From an uncultured Formosa sp. (lineage in GTDB: Bacteria > Bacteroidota > Bacteroidia > Flavobacteriales > Flavobacteriaceae): DNA of 64,000 nt. Under the pieces are notes generated by a model. It worked only from the letters and a program-made list of their open reading frames with translations, was not told the origin of the DNA and did no database searches. Shown here piece after piece: positions 1 to 9,252 of the stretch. The position numbers and the translations under genes are program-made. Where the stretch lies: contig NZ_CANMTH010000002.1 in NCBI RefSeq assembly GCF_947500765.1, forward strand, positions 310,001 through 374,000. The letters run 5' to 3'. The first letter of the stretch is position 1, and the number at the start of each line of letters is the position of its first letter.

Positions 1-592
1 GTTCTAGACAAGAATTAATGAAATTTGCCCCCATGGCATCTGCAGTCTCAAAAGAAACATGTAGCTGAAAATAGTTAGGAATATCATCTGTTTTATCGCG
101 TAATTCAATATCTAAAATACCACCACCACGTTTTTCCATGTTTTTAGAAAGTGGTTTTACTGCATTTAAAAGTTGTGGTTTTATATTGTTAAAATAGGTT
201 TTTAGGTGTGTTTTATCACCTTGATACATAAAATGTACCTGGCCAATTTTTGTTGTAGAAATAACAGAAGTTTTAAATCCGCCACGATCTAACCAGAATT
301 TAGCAGCTTTACTAGCAGCAGCAACCACAGAACTTTCTTCTATAGCCATTGGTATGGCATACATGTTGTTGTTAATCAAGAAATTAGGTGCAACACCTAA
401 CGGTAAATAGTAATTTGAAATGGTGTTTTCTATAAATTCGTCGTGAAGTTGTTGAAGTTTTTCATCAGAATTCCAATATCGTTCCAGAATTTTTTTAGCA
501 TCTTCTTGTTTAGGAAGATACGTATTAATAATCCAATCTATTTTTTTTGATTTTGATAGTTTTGAAAAGCCAGAAATTGTTTTATCGTTCAT
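1..592 (-). CDS. hydroxymethylglutaryl-CoA reductase, class II (5' part; 3' end beyond window)
   Basis: The first 197 codons of a gene that runs off the left edge; the ATG is at 592-590 on the minus strand. The protein carries the N-terminal signature of class II (degradative-type) HMG-CoA reductases: an ENTISNYYLPLGVAPNFLIN stretch at about residues 54-73, followed by PMAIEESSVVAAASKAAKFW. This motif holds the catalytic glutamate and forms part of the CoA/HMG site in the family. In Flavobacteriia this enzyme is thought to make mevalonate for isoprenoids despite the 'degradative' class name (family knowledge). The C-terminal catalytic histidine lies outside the window. The gene is divergent from the peptidase at 766, and a good -7 promoter element lies just upstream at 614-621. 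Confidence 0.9.
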   Translation of the reverse strand, partial: MNDKTISGFSKLSKSKKIDWIINTYLPKQEDAKKILERYWNSDEKLQQLHDEFIENTISNYYLPLGVAPNFLINNNMYAIPMAIEESSVVAAASKAAKFWLDRGGFKTSVISTTKIGQVHFMYQGDKTHLKTYFNNIKPQLLNAVKPLSKNMEKRGGGILDIELRDKTDDIPNYFQLHVSFETADAMGANFINSCLE

Positions 593-613
593 TCAATTTT
601 AATTTAAACAGAA

Positions 614-621
614 CAAAGATA
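614..621 (-). promoter_or_regulatory. -7 promoter element for the HMG-CoA reductase gene
   Basis: On the minus strand this reads TATCTTTG, an exact match to the Bacteroidota -7 consensus TAnnTTTG, 21 bases upstream of the ATG. No clear -33 TTG was seen at the expected spacing. Assignment is by consensus and position only. Confidence 0.45.
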
Positions 622-765
622 GTACTTATTAGAGGTAAAATACAGATTAAACCCATTGTATTGTCTATATAAACTGTTAATTGAAGCGGTAATTTCGTTA
701 ATTTTTATTAAACTTGGGGGCTTTTTAAAATTCTCCAATTTTAACTAATTTATAAACAATTATTC

Positions 766-2955
766 GTGAAGTATTACACTCCTTTATTACTGTTATTTAT
801 TCTAATGACAGGCTCAGTTTCGGCTCAACAAAAACAGATCACTTTAGAAGATATTTGGAATGGTAGTTTCAGAACAAATCGCATGGAATCTTTACATTCT
901 ATGACCAATGGGAAAGAATATTCTGTGTTAGATTTTGATAGAGAAACACGAACTACGGCTATAGATATTTACGATTATAAGACGTTAAGTAAAGTAAAAA
1001 GTTTAGTAAATTCTGGCGATTTATCAGATATTGAATATTTTACAGATTACACATTTAATAAAGATGAAACCAAGGTCCTTTTAGCTACGCAAGTCGAGTC
1101 TATCTTTAGACGTTCAACACTAGGTTATTATTTTGTTTTTGATACTTCTACAAAAAAAACAATATCAGTTTCTGAAGAAAAAATTCAAGAACCAACATTT
1201 TCTCCAGATGGTACAAAAGTAGCTTACGGATTAAATAATAATCTTTTTATAAAAAATTTAAAGACGGGGGAAACGACTAAAATCACTTCAGATGGTGTAG
1301 ATAATAAAATTATTAATGGAATTACAGACTGGGTTTACGAAGAAGAATTTGCTTTTGTTCGTGCTTTTGAGTGGAATGCTGCTAGTAATAAAATTGCCTA
1401 TATAAGATTTGATGAAACTAAAGTTCCTGAATTTTCAATGGATGTTTATGGAACTAATTTATATCCAGAACAAGATGTTTTTAAATACCCAAAGGCTGGT
1501 GAGGCAAATTCAGAGGTTTCTCTTCATATATTCGATTTAACTAAAAATAAAACGTCTGAAGTTACTTTAGATAAAAGCTATACTGATTTTTATATTCCAA
1601 GAATTAAATGGACTAACGAAGCAGATGTGTTAAGTGCACAATATACAAACAGGCATCAAAATGAATTGGATTTATGGATGATAGATGCTTCTAGAATGAC
1701 CTCCAAATTAGTTCTTACAGATAAGGATGATGCTTATGTAGATGTTACAGATAACTTAACGTTTTTAGATGATAATAGTTTTATATGGACTAGCGAAAAA
1801 GATGGATATAACCATATATATCACTATAAAAAGGACGGCACACTAATTAATCAAATTACAACTGGTAATTGGGAAGTTACTAACTATTATGGTTATGATA
1901 AAAAAACTGAAAAGATATTTTATCAGTCTGTAGAAAACGGTTCTATTAATCGTGATGTGTATAGCATTTCGTTACAAGGGAAAAATAAAACACGTTTATC
2001 AGATAAAGAAGGTACAAATTCAGCCTCTTTTAGTGCTAATTTTACATACTTCATTAATACGTATTCTAGCGTATCAACCCCTCCTTTGTATACTTTAAAT
2101 AGAGCTAAAAACGGAAAAATAATTAAAGTAATTAAAGATAATAAAGAATTAAAAGATCAATTAGCTTCATACAATATCTCTTCTAAAGAATTTAGTACGT
2201 TAAATGTAAACGGTAACGATTTAAACATGTGGACGATCAAGCCTTCTAATTTTGATGCTTCTAAAACATATCCATTATTAATGTTTCAATATTCAGGTCC
2301 AGGATCTCAAAGCGTAGCCAATACATGGTTAGGAGCAAACGATTTTTGGTACGAAATGCTTGCCCAAAAAGGATATATTATTGCATGTGTAGATGGTCGT
2401 GGTACTGGCTTTAAAGGCGCCGCGTTTAAAAAAGTTACACAAAAAGAATTAGGGAAATACGAATTAGAAGATCAAATACAAGCAGCAAAACAATTAGGAG
2501 ATTTAACTTATATAGATAAAGAACGAATTGGAATTTGGGGATGGAGTTTTGGTGGTTTTATGAGTAGTAATGCTATTTTTAAAGGAAACGATGTCTTTAA
2601 AATGGCAATTGCAGTTGCGCCTGTTACAAGCTGGAGATTTTACGATTCTATTTACACAGAACGTTACATGACAACACCTCAAGAAAATCCTTCTGGTTAC
2701 GATGAGAACTCACCCATTAATCATGTAGATAAACTTAAAGGCGACTTTTTGTTAGTGCACGGAACTGGAGATGATAATGTTCATGTTCAGAATTCAATGC
2801 AAATGATTGAAGCCTTAATTCAAGCAAATAAACAGTTTGAATGGATGCTTTACCCTGATAATAATCATGGTATTTATGGTGGTAATACAAGACTGCATTT
2901 ATATACTAAAATGACAAATTTCTTAGATCAGAAATTAGGAGATAAAATTAAATAA
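766..2955 (+). CDS. dipeptidyl peptidase IV-family serine peptidase (S9)
   Basis: A secreted prolyl dipeptidyl peptidase of 729 aa starting at a GTG. Residues 1-20 form a signal peptide ending SVSA-QQ, so it acts in the periplasm or at the cell surface. Residues of about 35-480 are the beta-propeller (DPPIV_N), with the DW.YEEEF glutamate motif near residue 190 that in DPP-IV binds the substrate N-terminus. The C-terminal alpha/beta-hydrolase domain carries the nucleophile in GWSFGG (Ser594), the acid in GTGDDNVH (Asp669/670) and His701 in DNNHG. It releases X-Pro dipeptides. It lies 38 bp ahead of two POT peptide symporters, which suggests that its products are imported by them. Confidence 0.93.
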   Translation: MKYYTPLLLLFILMTGSVSAQQKQITLEDIWNGSFRTNRMESLHSMTNGKEYSVLDFDRETRTTAIDIYDYKTLSKVKSLVNSGDLSDIEYFTDYTFNKDETKVLLATQVESIFRRSTLGYYFVFDTSTKKTISVSEEKIQEPTFSPDGTKVAYGLNNNLFIKNLKTGETTKITSDGVDNKIINGITDWVYEEEFAFVRAFEWNAASNKIAYIRFDETKVPEFSMDVYGTNLYPEQDVFKYPKAGEANSEVSLHIFDLTKNKTSEVTLDKSYTDFYIPRIKWTNEADVLSAQYTNRHQNELDLWMIDASRMTSKLVLTDKDDAYVDVTDNLTFLDDNSFIWTSEKDGYNHIYHYKKDGTLINQITTGNWEVTNYYGYDKKTEKIFYQSVENGSINRDVYSISLQGKNKTRLSDKEGTNSASFSANFTYFINTYSSVSTPPLYTLNRAKNGKIIKVIKDNKELKDQLASYNISSKEFSTLNVNGNDLNMWTIKPSNFDASKTYPLLMFQYSGPGSQSVANTWLGANDFWYEMLAQKGYIIACVDGRGTGFKGAAFKKVTQKELGKYELEDQIQAAKQLGDLTYIDKERIGIWGWSFGGFMSSNAIFKGNDVFKMAIAVAPVTSWRFYDSIYTERYMTTPQENPSGYDENSPINHVDKLKGDFLLVHGTGDDNVHVQNSMQMIEALIQANKQFEWMLYPDNNHGIYGGNTRLHLYTKMTNFLDQKLGDKIK

Positions 2956-2993
2956 TAACTAAACTTATATAAAACTTTAATTACATAAAACTT

Positions 2994-4361
2994 ATGGCAG
3001 ATACGATTGATGTTAAACAGAAAGAATTATTTGGTCATCCTGTAGGATTGTACGTATTGTTCTTTACCGAGATGTGGGAACGATTTTCTTTTTACGGAAT
3101 GCGTGCTATTCTAGTATTGTATTTAGTAGCAGAAACTAAAACTACAAATGCTGGATTAGGTTGGACAAATGGAGAAGCATTAGCATTATATGGTTGGTAT
3201 ACTATGTTAGTATATGTGTCTTCAATTCCAGGAGGTTGGTTAGCCGATAAGTTTTTTGGTCAGAAAAGAGCCGTTTTATATGGAGGAATTCTGTTAGTTG
3301 CAGGTCATGGTATTCTTGCTGTTGAAGAAATGTGGGCGTTTTATAGCGGATTAGCTTTAATAATTCTAGGTGTTGGTTTATTAAAACCAAACATTTCTAC
3401 CATGGTTGGTGGTTTATATAAAAAAGGAGATATAAGACGAGATAAAGGATTTACAATATTTTATATAGGAATAAATGTTGGCGCATTCTTGTCTAGTATT
3501 ATTGTTGGATATGTTGGAGAAGTCTATGGGTGGCATTACGGTTTCGGATTAGCAGGTATCGGGATGGCTTTAGGTTTAATTCAGTATATCGCTGGACAGA
3601 AATATTTACATGATGCCTTAAGTCATGAAGAAGGATCTGAAGATTTAGTAGATCAAAACAAATCTTTAACTAAAATTGAAAAAGATAGAATTATTGTGTT
3701 GTTTATTTCTTTCTTTTTAGTGATTGTTTTCTGGGGGGCTTTCGAGCAAGCTGGTGGATTAATGAATATTTATGCTTCAGAAAAAACAAATAGATTGATT
3801 ATGGGGTTTGACTTTCCTGCATCATGGTTCCAATCTTTTAATGCCATGTTTATTATTTTACTAGGAACTACAGTTGCAGGTTTTTGGGCAAAAAGAAAAC
3901 TACAAGGAAAAGTATCTACTTCACTTTTTAAAATGATTGTTGGGCTTATTATTATGGGAATGGGATTCTTTTTTATGACAGCAGCAGCAGCACAATTTAA
4001 TGTAAATGGACCAGTTGTCGATGGACAAGGAGGATCTGCAATGTATTGGTTAGTTTTAGCTTATTTATTTCATACGGTAGGAGAACTTTCTTTATCTCCA
4101 GTAGCGCTTTCATATATTACTAAACTAGCTCCAGTAAAATATGCCTCACTAATTATGGGAGTATATTTTGCAATGACAGGTATTGGTAATAAAGTGGCAG
4201 GTCTTTTAGGTGAAGCTTCAGAAAGTTTAGGTGAATACACTATTTTTACAGGAATAGCTGTTTTTTGTGTTGGTTTTGGATTACTAATGTTGCTTTTTAG
4301 AAAGAAATTAGAAGTCTTAACCCACGGTGCAGAAGATGATGAACATGAAATGGCTCATTAA
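2994..4361 (+). CDS. POT/PTR-family proton:peptide symporter
   Basis: An MFS transporter of 455 aa that imports di- and tripeptides with protons across the inner membrane. The family signature ExxERF is present as FFTEMWERFSFYGMRA near residue 25 in TM1; the tyrosine after ERF is phenylalanine here. The hydrophobicity pattern fits 12 or more membrane segments, with GYVGEVYGWHYGFGLAG in the middle and FWGAFEQAGG before the second half. It is followed 39 bp later by a paralogue, and a secreted DPP-IV lies just upstream, so the three genes look like a peptide-uptake unit. Specific substrates cannot be read from the sequence. Confidence 0.93.
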   Translation: MADTIDVKQKELFGHPVGLYVLFFTEMWERFSFYGMRAILVLYLVAETKTTNAGLGWTNGEALALYGWYTMLVYVSSIPGGWLADKFFGQKRAVLYGGILLVAGHGILAVEEMWAFYSGLALIILGVGLLKPNISTMVGGLYKKGDIRRDKGFTIFYIGINVGAFLSSIIVGYVGEVYGWHYGFGLAGIGMALGLIQYIAGQKYLHDALSHEEGSEDLVDQNKSLTKIEKDRIIVLFISFFLVIVFWGAFEQAGGLMNIYASEKTNRLIMGFDFPASWFQSFNAMFIILLGTTVAGFWAKRKLQGKVSTSLFKMIVGLIIMGMGFFFMTAAAAQFNVNGPVVDGQGGSAMYWLVLAYLFHTVGELSLSPVALSYITKLAPVKYASLIMGVYFAMTGIGNKVAGLLGEASESLGEYTIFTGIAVFCVGFGLLMLLFRKKLEVLTHGAEDDEHEMAH

Positions 4362-4400
4362 AAGGAGTACTAGTTTAGGGCAAAATATAAATAATTAACA

Positions 4401-5981
4401 ATGAGTGCAACAAATTTTAGATTTGAAGGTTCTGATATGAACCGAAAACTTTTAATGGGACACCCTTCAGGGCTGTTCGTATTATTCTTTACTGAAATGT
4501 GGGAGCGTTTTTCTTATTATGGAATGCGTGCCATTTTCGTATTGTTCTTAACCTCTGCCATTATGGATGGCGGTTGGGCTTGGAGTAGAGAAGATGCATT
4601 AGGACTTTACGGAACATATACCATGTTGGTTTATTTTTCTCCAATTTTAGGCGGTTTTCTAGCAGATAAGTTTTTTGGTTACAGACGTTCTGTGGCTATT
4701 GGGGCTTTAATTATGACCTTAGGTCATGCTGCAATGGCTTTCGATACGCCATGGAGTTTGTATTTAGGTATTGGATTATTAGTTGCAGGAAACGGATTAT
4801 TTAAGCCGAATATTACATCTATTATAAATGGTGTTTACATAAAAGCACAAGACAAAAAGGATGGGGCATTTACTATATTTTATATGGGTGTTAATGCCGG
4901 TGCTTTCTTAGGAATCTTACTTTGTGGTTATGTTGGTGAATCTATTGGATGGCATTTTGGTTTTGGTTTAGCTGGAATATTTATGTTTTTAGGAATGGTT
5001 CAGTTTTGGTTGGCTCAGACTATTTTTGGAAGAATAGGATTGTCTCCAAGAGAAACCCTAGATTATGATGAAGGGCATAAGGATGTAGACGAGGATGGCA
5101 ATGGAGATAATGAAGAAGTTGTTCCTGGATATGTTCAGAGAGATAGATATATTGTAGTCGCGATTCTTGCCTTCTTTACCATATTCTTTTGGGCTGCGTT
5201 TGAGCAAGCTGGAGGTTCTATGACCATTTTTGCATCAGATTATACAAACCGTGTTTTAGAAGGAAACTCGGCTATGGTTTTTAGAATAGCAAATACGTTG
5301 CTAACTGTAGTGCCTTTAATGATTATTACTTATGTATTATTACAACTTTTCAAAATAACTTTTAGTAAATACAAAATATCAAATTTAGCCTTAGGTTTAA
5401 GTTTTGCTATTATTTGGAGTATAGTAATATATATGCTTAAAGTACAATTTGATCAGGAAAGTACTGAAATTCCAGCCTCATGGTTCGGAATTTTAAACTC
5501 TTTTTATATTATTGCGTTTGCGCCTTTAGTCTCTAAAATTTGGGAAAGTAAATACAATCCTCCAGCAACAGTAAAATTTGGTATTGGTTTAATTTTGTTA
5601 GGGTTAGGCTTCGGAGTCTTAGCTTATGGTTCTGCAAGTATTCCTCAAGGTGCACAAACGGCTTCTGTTAGTGTAGTTTGGTTAATATTAGCTTATTTAC
5701 TTCATACTTTAGGAGAATTATCTTTATCGCCTGTAGGGTTGTCTTATGTTAGTAAGTTAGTGCCTGCAGCTAAAATAGGGATGATGTTTGGTCTTTGGTA
5801 TATTGCTGTTGGTTTAGGAAATAAAGTAGCAGGTTATTCGGGTGGACTTATCGATAAGATTACAGCAGCTTATGATATGAGTACATTCTTTTTAATCTTC
5901 ACAATAATACCAATTTGTGCAGGGTTATTAGTAATGGCTTTAACACCAAAAATGAATAAATTAATGCACGGTGTGCACTAG
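4401..5981 (+). CDS. POT/PTR-family proton:peptide symporter (second paralogue)
   Basis: A 526-aa POT transporter with the canonical FTEMWERFSYYGMRA motif in TM1, clearly paralogous to the preceding gene but about 70 residues longer. The extra length sits in the middle: an acidic cytoplasmic linker near residues 220-245 rich in Asp, Glu and Gly, and additional hydrophobic segments around residues 290-360. Longer bacterial POTs often carry two extra helices between the six-helix bundles, which fits. ATG at 4401 is used; a second in-frame ATG at 4437 would shorten the N-terminus by 12 residues. A strong intrinsic terminator follows at 6004-6033, closing the DPP-IV/transporter unit. Confidence 0.92.
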   Translation: MSATNFRFEGSDMNRKLLMGHPSGLFVLFFTEMWERFSYYGMRAIFVLFLTSAIMDGGWAWSREDALGLYGTYTMLVYFSPILGGFLADKFFGYRRSVAIGALIMTLGHAAMAFDTPWSLYLGIGLLVAGNGLFKPNITSIINGVYIKAQDKKDGAFTIFYMGVNAGAFLGILLCGYVGESIGWHFGFGLAGIFMFLGMVQFWLAQTIFGRIGLSPRETLDYDEGHKDVDEDGNGDNEEVVPGYVQRDRYIVVAILAFFTIFFWAAFEQAGGSMTIFASDYTNRVLEGNSAMVFRIANTLLTVVPLMIITYVLLQLFKITFSKYKISNLALGLSFAIIWSIVIYMLKVQFDQESTEIPASWFGILNSFYIIAFAPLVSKIWESKYNPPATVKFGIGLILLGLGFGVLAYGSASIPQGAQTASVSVVWLILAYLLHTLGELSLSPVGLSYVSKLVPAAKIGMMFGLWYIAVGLGNKVAGYSGGLIDKITAAYDMSTFFLIFTIIPICAGLLVMALTPKMNKLMHGVH

Positions 5982-6003
5982 AAATAATAAGGTTAAAATT
6001 ATT

Positions 6004-6033
6004 AAAAAGCATCTTCGTTGTAAGGTGCTTTTT
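6004..6033 (+). terminator. intrinsic terminator after the POT genes
   Basis: A 12-bp stem (6004-6015 with 6022-6033, one G-T pair), six-base loop CGTTGT and a terminal run of five T. It lies 22 bases after the second transporter stop and before the thioredoxin-fold gene. Confidence 0.8.
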
Positions 6034-6095
6034 GTATTTTAGACCACATACAATAGATACAAGTGTTTTTATTATTAAATGAAATGTTTACAACT

Positions 6096-6641
6096 ATGAA
6101 GAAAGAATTATTACTATTGGTTCTTATGTTTACGGGAGGACTTATAAATGCTCAAGAAATTAATTGGTTAACTTTTAATGAAGCTTTAGAACTTCAGAAA
6201 ACAACACCTAAAAAAATAATGATGGATGCATATACCAATTGGTGTGGTCCTTGTAAAATGTTAGACAAAAATACATTCCAAAATAAAGATGTTGCGGCAT
6301 ATGTGAATGCTAACTTTTATGCTGTAAAATTTAATGCAGAAGGGAAAGAGTCTATCACGTATCAAGAGAATACTTATGGCAATCCAAATTTTAACCCAGC
6401 AAAAGAAAATCAAAGAAATAGTGTACATGAATTTACAAGAGCATTAGGCGTAAATGCCTATCCAACTATTGTCTTTTTAGACGAGGCAGCTCAAGTTATT
6501 ACGCCAGTTCGTGGTTACCAATCACCACAACAATTAGAACTGTATTTAAAATTATTTTCGACAGACAAGTATAAAGAATTAGATAATCAGGAAGTTGTAA
6601 ATGCCTATTTTGAAGCGTTTGTTCCAGAGTTTGTAGAGTAA
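6096..6641 (+). CDS. periplasmic thioredoxin-fold protein
   Basis: A predicted thioredoxin-family protein of 181 aa. The start is taken at ATG 6096, because it gives a clean signal peptide (MKKELLLLVLMFTGGLINA-Q); the same frame is open back to a GTG at 6063 and an ATG at 6084, which would place extra residues ahead of the signal. The mature protein has the redox motif NWCGPCK early in the thioredoxin fold and a cis-proline region NAYPTIVFLD. It probably works as a periplasmic thiol-disulfide reductase or disulfide-handling protein; the partner is unknown. Its stop is 5 bp from the convergent comEC stop, with no clear terminator between them. Confidence 0.85.
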   Translation: MKKELLLLVLMFTGGLINAQEINWLTFNEALELQKTTPKKIMMDAYTNWCGPCKMLDKNTFQNKDVAAYVNANFYAVKFNAEGKESITYQENTYGNPNFNPAKENQRNSVHEFTRALGVNAYPTIVFLDEAAQVITPVRGYQSPQQLELYLKLFSTDKYKELDNQEVVNAYFEAFVPEFVE

Positions 6642-6646
6642 AAAAA

Positions 6647-8671
6647 TTAGTGTTTAAAAATATAAGCTCCCTTTTTACCTGTCTGGTAGAAAGGGATTTT
6701 TTTGTGTTTACATGTCTTTTCCCATTGTTTTATATACGATTTATAATTACTACCGTCTGCTATAATTTCTTTAGGGTTTATGGAGTCAATTAAGCGTGTT
6801 AAGTTTATTTTAGGAGAATGGCTAAGCAAAACAAAATGTGGCTTAAAAGACTTTACGTTATAGGCTCCTAAACTATCAATTACAAGTAGCGTCTTGTTAT
6901 TTATACTATAAACTGATTTCAATGGCTCGCATGTGTGCCTCTTTATGTCTTTTGAAATTAAATACCCTTTTAAAGGATATACTTTTGATATGTCTGAAGA
7001 ATCTGAACCGTATATTTTTAATCGATTTTCATTTTTGTAAGTTATTAGACTTTGTCTGTTTTTATGAAATAAAATCCATTCGTAAGTATGCTGAGACCAC
7101 TTATTATAAATTAAAGTGGTTTGAAATCCAATACATGCAAATAAAACTATAGCAACCGATTTAAATTTTGGACTCGTATAAACGTAAAGCAAGCAAAATA
7201 GTATAGTGTAGATTCCATAAAGTGTGGTAAGTTCAATCGAAATGGAATTAAAAATAAATTGCTCCTGACTAGCAATCCAACCTATAAATCCATTCATAAA
7301 GCTAATCGTTTCATTAAAAAGATGAACTAAAATATTTGGTAAAAGCTGAACAGAAGCCAATACGATTATAAGAATACCTAAGCCTAAAATGTACCCTAAT
7401 ACAGGTACAATTATAAGATTTGAAAGGAAGAATAAGCCCGGAAACTGATGAAAATAATAAATACTTAATGGCAAAACTCCTATTTGTGCTGCTGTAGTTA
7501 CCGTTAGTGTGTTCCAGAATATTTTACTCAGTTTGTTTTTAGGAACCCATAATGTATTCAGTTTCGGTTGAAAGGTTACTATGCTTAATACAGCGGCATA
7601 ACTTAACTGAAATCCGACATCGAATAACAGCATAGGCTTCCATAGAAGTAATATAAAAATAGAGATTGCTACCGTATTATAAATATTAGATGGTCTGTTA
7701 GAATTTAAGCTAATAGAAATTAAAGTAAACATAAGGGTTGCTCTACTTACTGATGGAGACAAACCGGTTAAAATTGCAAAACACCACATTAAAATAATAA
7801 TGCATATGGTTTTTATTATCCTACCATGTTTAATACGTTCAAATGGAGATAAAATATAATTCAGAATTAATAATAATATTCCTACGTGTAATCCAGACAC
7901 TGCAAGTATATGAATCACTCCTGCTTTCGTATAATTTGTATATAATGTTTCCGAAATGTCTTCACGTTGCCCGAGTAATAATGCATTAAGTATTGCGAGC
8001 TCATCAGTACCAAAAGGATATGCTTCTAACTTGTTATGAATGTTTGTATTTAAGGCATGGGCAACGCCTAAAAGAGATGTGTCAGAATCTTGGTGTCTTA
8101 ATAATCTATTCCGATTGGTGGTTATCTGATTGTAAATATACTGTCGTTCCAGGTATTGTTTGTAATTAAATTGATTCGGATTTAAGGGAGGTAGAATTTC
8201 TTGAAGAACGTCTATGGTCAGAAATGTTTCATTAATTTTAAAACGTTCAACTAAAGTGTCTTTTTCGATGTTTAATAACGATGTGCCTGAAACATTTTTA
8301 TCGTTAAGCTTTAAGATATTAATTACGTATTTATCGTAATATGCACTGGATTTAAGTACATCTTTTATCTGAAAAGTGATAGATTTTATAGGAAGTTCAG
8401 TATGAGAATAATGAGAGTTCCGTAATCGTTGATTATGTACATTAACGCTTAATATTCCGATAGAAATCATTAAAACAAACGCAATAATTCCAAATGAAAT
8501 AGGTGATTCAAAGCGTTGCTTATTTAATTTTAAAGTCAGAAAAAGAATACCAAGTAATAGCACACATGCAAGAATACTCCATAACATTGTTATGTTTAAG
8601 AAATATCCTAAACATATACCAAGTATGAGAAAAAATGTGAGTTTTACTATTATAAAGCGACTTAACTTCAT
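6647..8671 (-). CDS. ComEC/Rec2-family DNA-uptake channel protein
   Basis: A 674-aa polytopic membrane protein. Two to three hydrophobic segments at the N-terminus are followed by a soluble domain (DUF4131 type, about residues 90-200), then the Competence channel domain with the hallmark KAGVIHILAVSGLHVGILL near residue 250. In transforming bacteria ComEC moves single-stranded DNA across the inner membrane. The last 130 residues sit where other ComEC proteins have a metallo-beta-lactamase domain, but the HxHxDH metal motif is absent here. Last gene of the surE-lpxB-NlpC run, 19 bp after the NlpC/P60 gene. Confidence 0.9.
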   Translation of the reverse strand: MKLSRFIIVKLTFFLILGICLGYFLNITMLWSILACVLLLGILFLTLKLNKQRFESPISFGIIAFVLMISIGILSVNVHNQRLRNSHYSHTELPIKSITFQIKDVLKSSAYYDKYVINILKLNDKNVSGTSLLNIEKDTLVERFKINETFLTIDVLQEILPPLNPNQFNYKQYLERQYIYNQITTNRNRLLRHQDSDTSLLGVAHALNTNIHNKLEAYPFGTDELAILNALLLGQREDISETLYTNYTKAGVIHILAVSGLHVGILLLILNYILSPFERIKHGRIIKTICIIILMWCFAILTGLSPSVSRATLMFTLISISLNSNRPSNIYNTVAISIFILLLWKPMLLFDVGFQLSYAAVLSIVTFQPKLNTLWVPKNKLSKIFWNTLTVTTAAQIGVLPLSIYYFHQFPGLFFLSNLIIVPVLGYILGLGILIIVLASVQLLPNILVHLFNETISFMNGFIGWIASQEQFIFNSISIELTTLYGIYTILFCLLYVYTSPKFKSVAIVLFACIGFQTTLIYNKWSQHTYEWILFHKNRQSLITYKNENRLKIYGSDSSDISKVYPLKGYLISKDIKRHTCEPLKSVYSINNKTLLVIDSLGAYNVKSFKPHFVLLSHSPKINLTRLIDSINPKEIIADGSNYKSYIKQWEKTCKHKKIPFYQTGKKGAYIFKH

Positions 8672-8690
8672 AACAGTAAGATACTAATAA

Positions 8691-9251
8691 TTAGAGTATT
8701 CTGCGTGCTTCTTTAAAAGAATAATACCAGTAACGTTCTGCCAGTGAAGATATTATAACACCTTTACTTGTTGAGGCATGTATAAACTCTACACTTCCTG
8801 TTCTAGAAGATACAACCAATCCAACATGATTAATAGTATTACGTTTCGGATTAGTGTGGAAGAATAATAAGTCTCCAGCTTTTACGTTTTCAATATCTAT
8901 TTCAGAACCCTCTTGAGCCATATCTCGAGAGACTCTGGGTAAATTAATATCGTAAGCTTTAAAGGTTTCATAAACTAAACCAGAACAATCCATCCCTTTT
9001 GTAGTTGTCCCTCCGTATTTGTATTTAACACCTTCAAATTGCTTTGCATAATTTATTAATTCAATGCTTAGAGGTTTCAGGTCGTCTGTGTTTTCAGGAG
9101 TTAATAAATCACTGTTTCTGTTTTTAGTTCTTTCAACAGATTTTGAAGGAATAGATACTTCTGTAGATCTTTTATAAGAGGTGGCTTTTTTTGATGATTT
9201 ACAGCTGCTTACGCAAATAAGTAAGCAAAATAAAATGGATAATTTATGCAT
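8691..9251 (-). CDS. NlpC/P60-family (C40) cell-wall peptidase, lipoprotein
   Basis: A lipid-anchored peptidoglycan endopeptidase. The start is taken at the ATG at 9251, just after the lpxB stop, because it directly precedes a lipoprotein signal (MHKLSILFCLLICVSSC); an upstream in-frame ATG at 9260 would add three residues. After a Lys/Ser-rich linker the NlpC/P60 domain covers roughly residues 65-186, with the catalytic Cys in GMDCSGLV, His in NHVGLVV and a third polar residue in EFIHAST. Family members cleave the D-Glu-to-diamino-acid bond in stem peptides. It is likely co-transcribed with lpxB and comEC. Confidence 0.9.
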   Translation of the reverse strand: MHKLSILFCLLICVSSCKSSKKATSYKRSTEVSIPSKSVERTKNRNSDLLTPENTDDLKPLSIELINYAKQFEGVKYKYGGTTTKGMDCSGLVYETFKAYDINLPRVSRDMAQEGSEIDIENVKAGDLLFFHTNPKRNTINHVGLVVSSRTGSVEFIHASTSKGVIISSLAERYWYYSFKEARRIL

Positions 9252-9252
9252 A

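Noticed and set aside
6922..7152. Open frame on the plus strand inside comEC
   Set aside because: Antisense to a conserved gene, cysteine- and leucine-rich with no family match; treated as a shadow frame.
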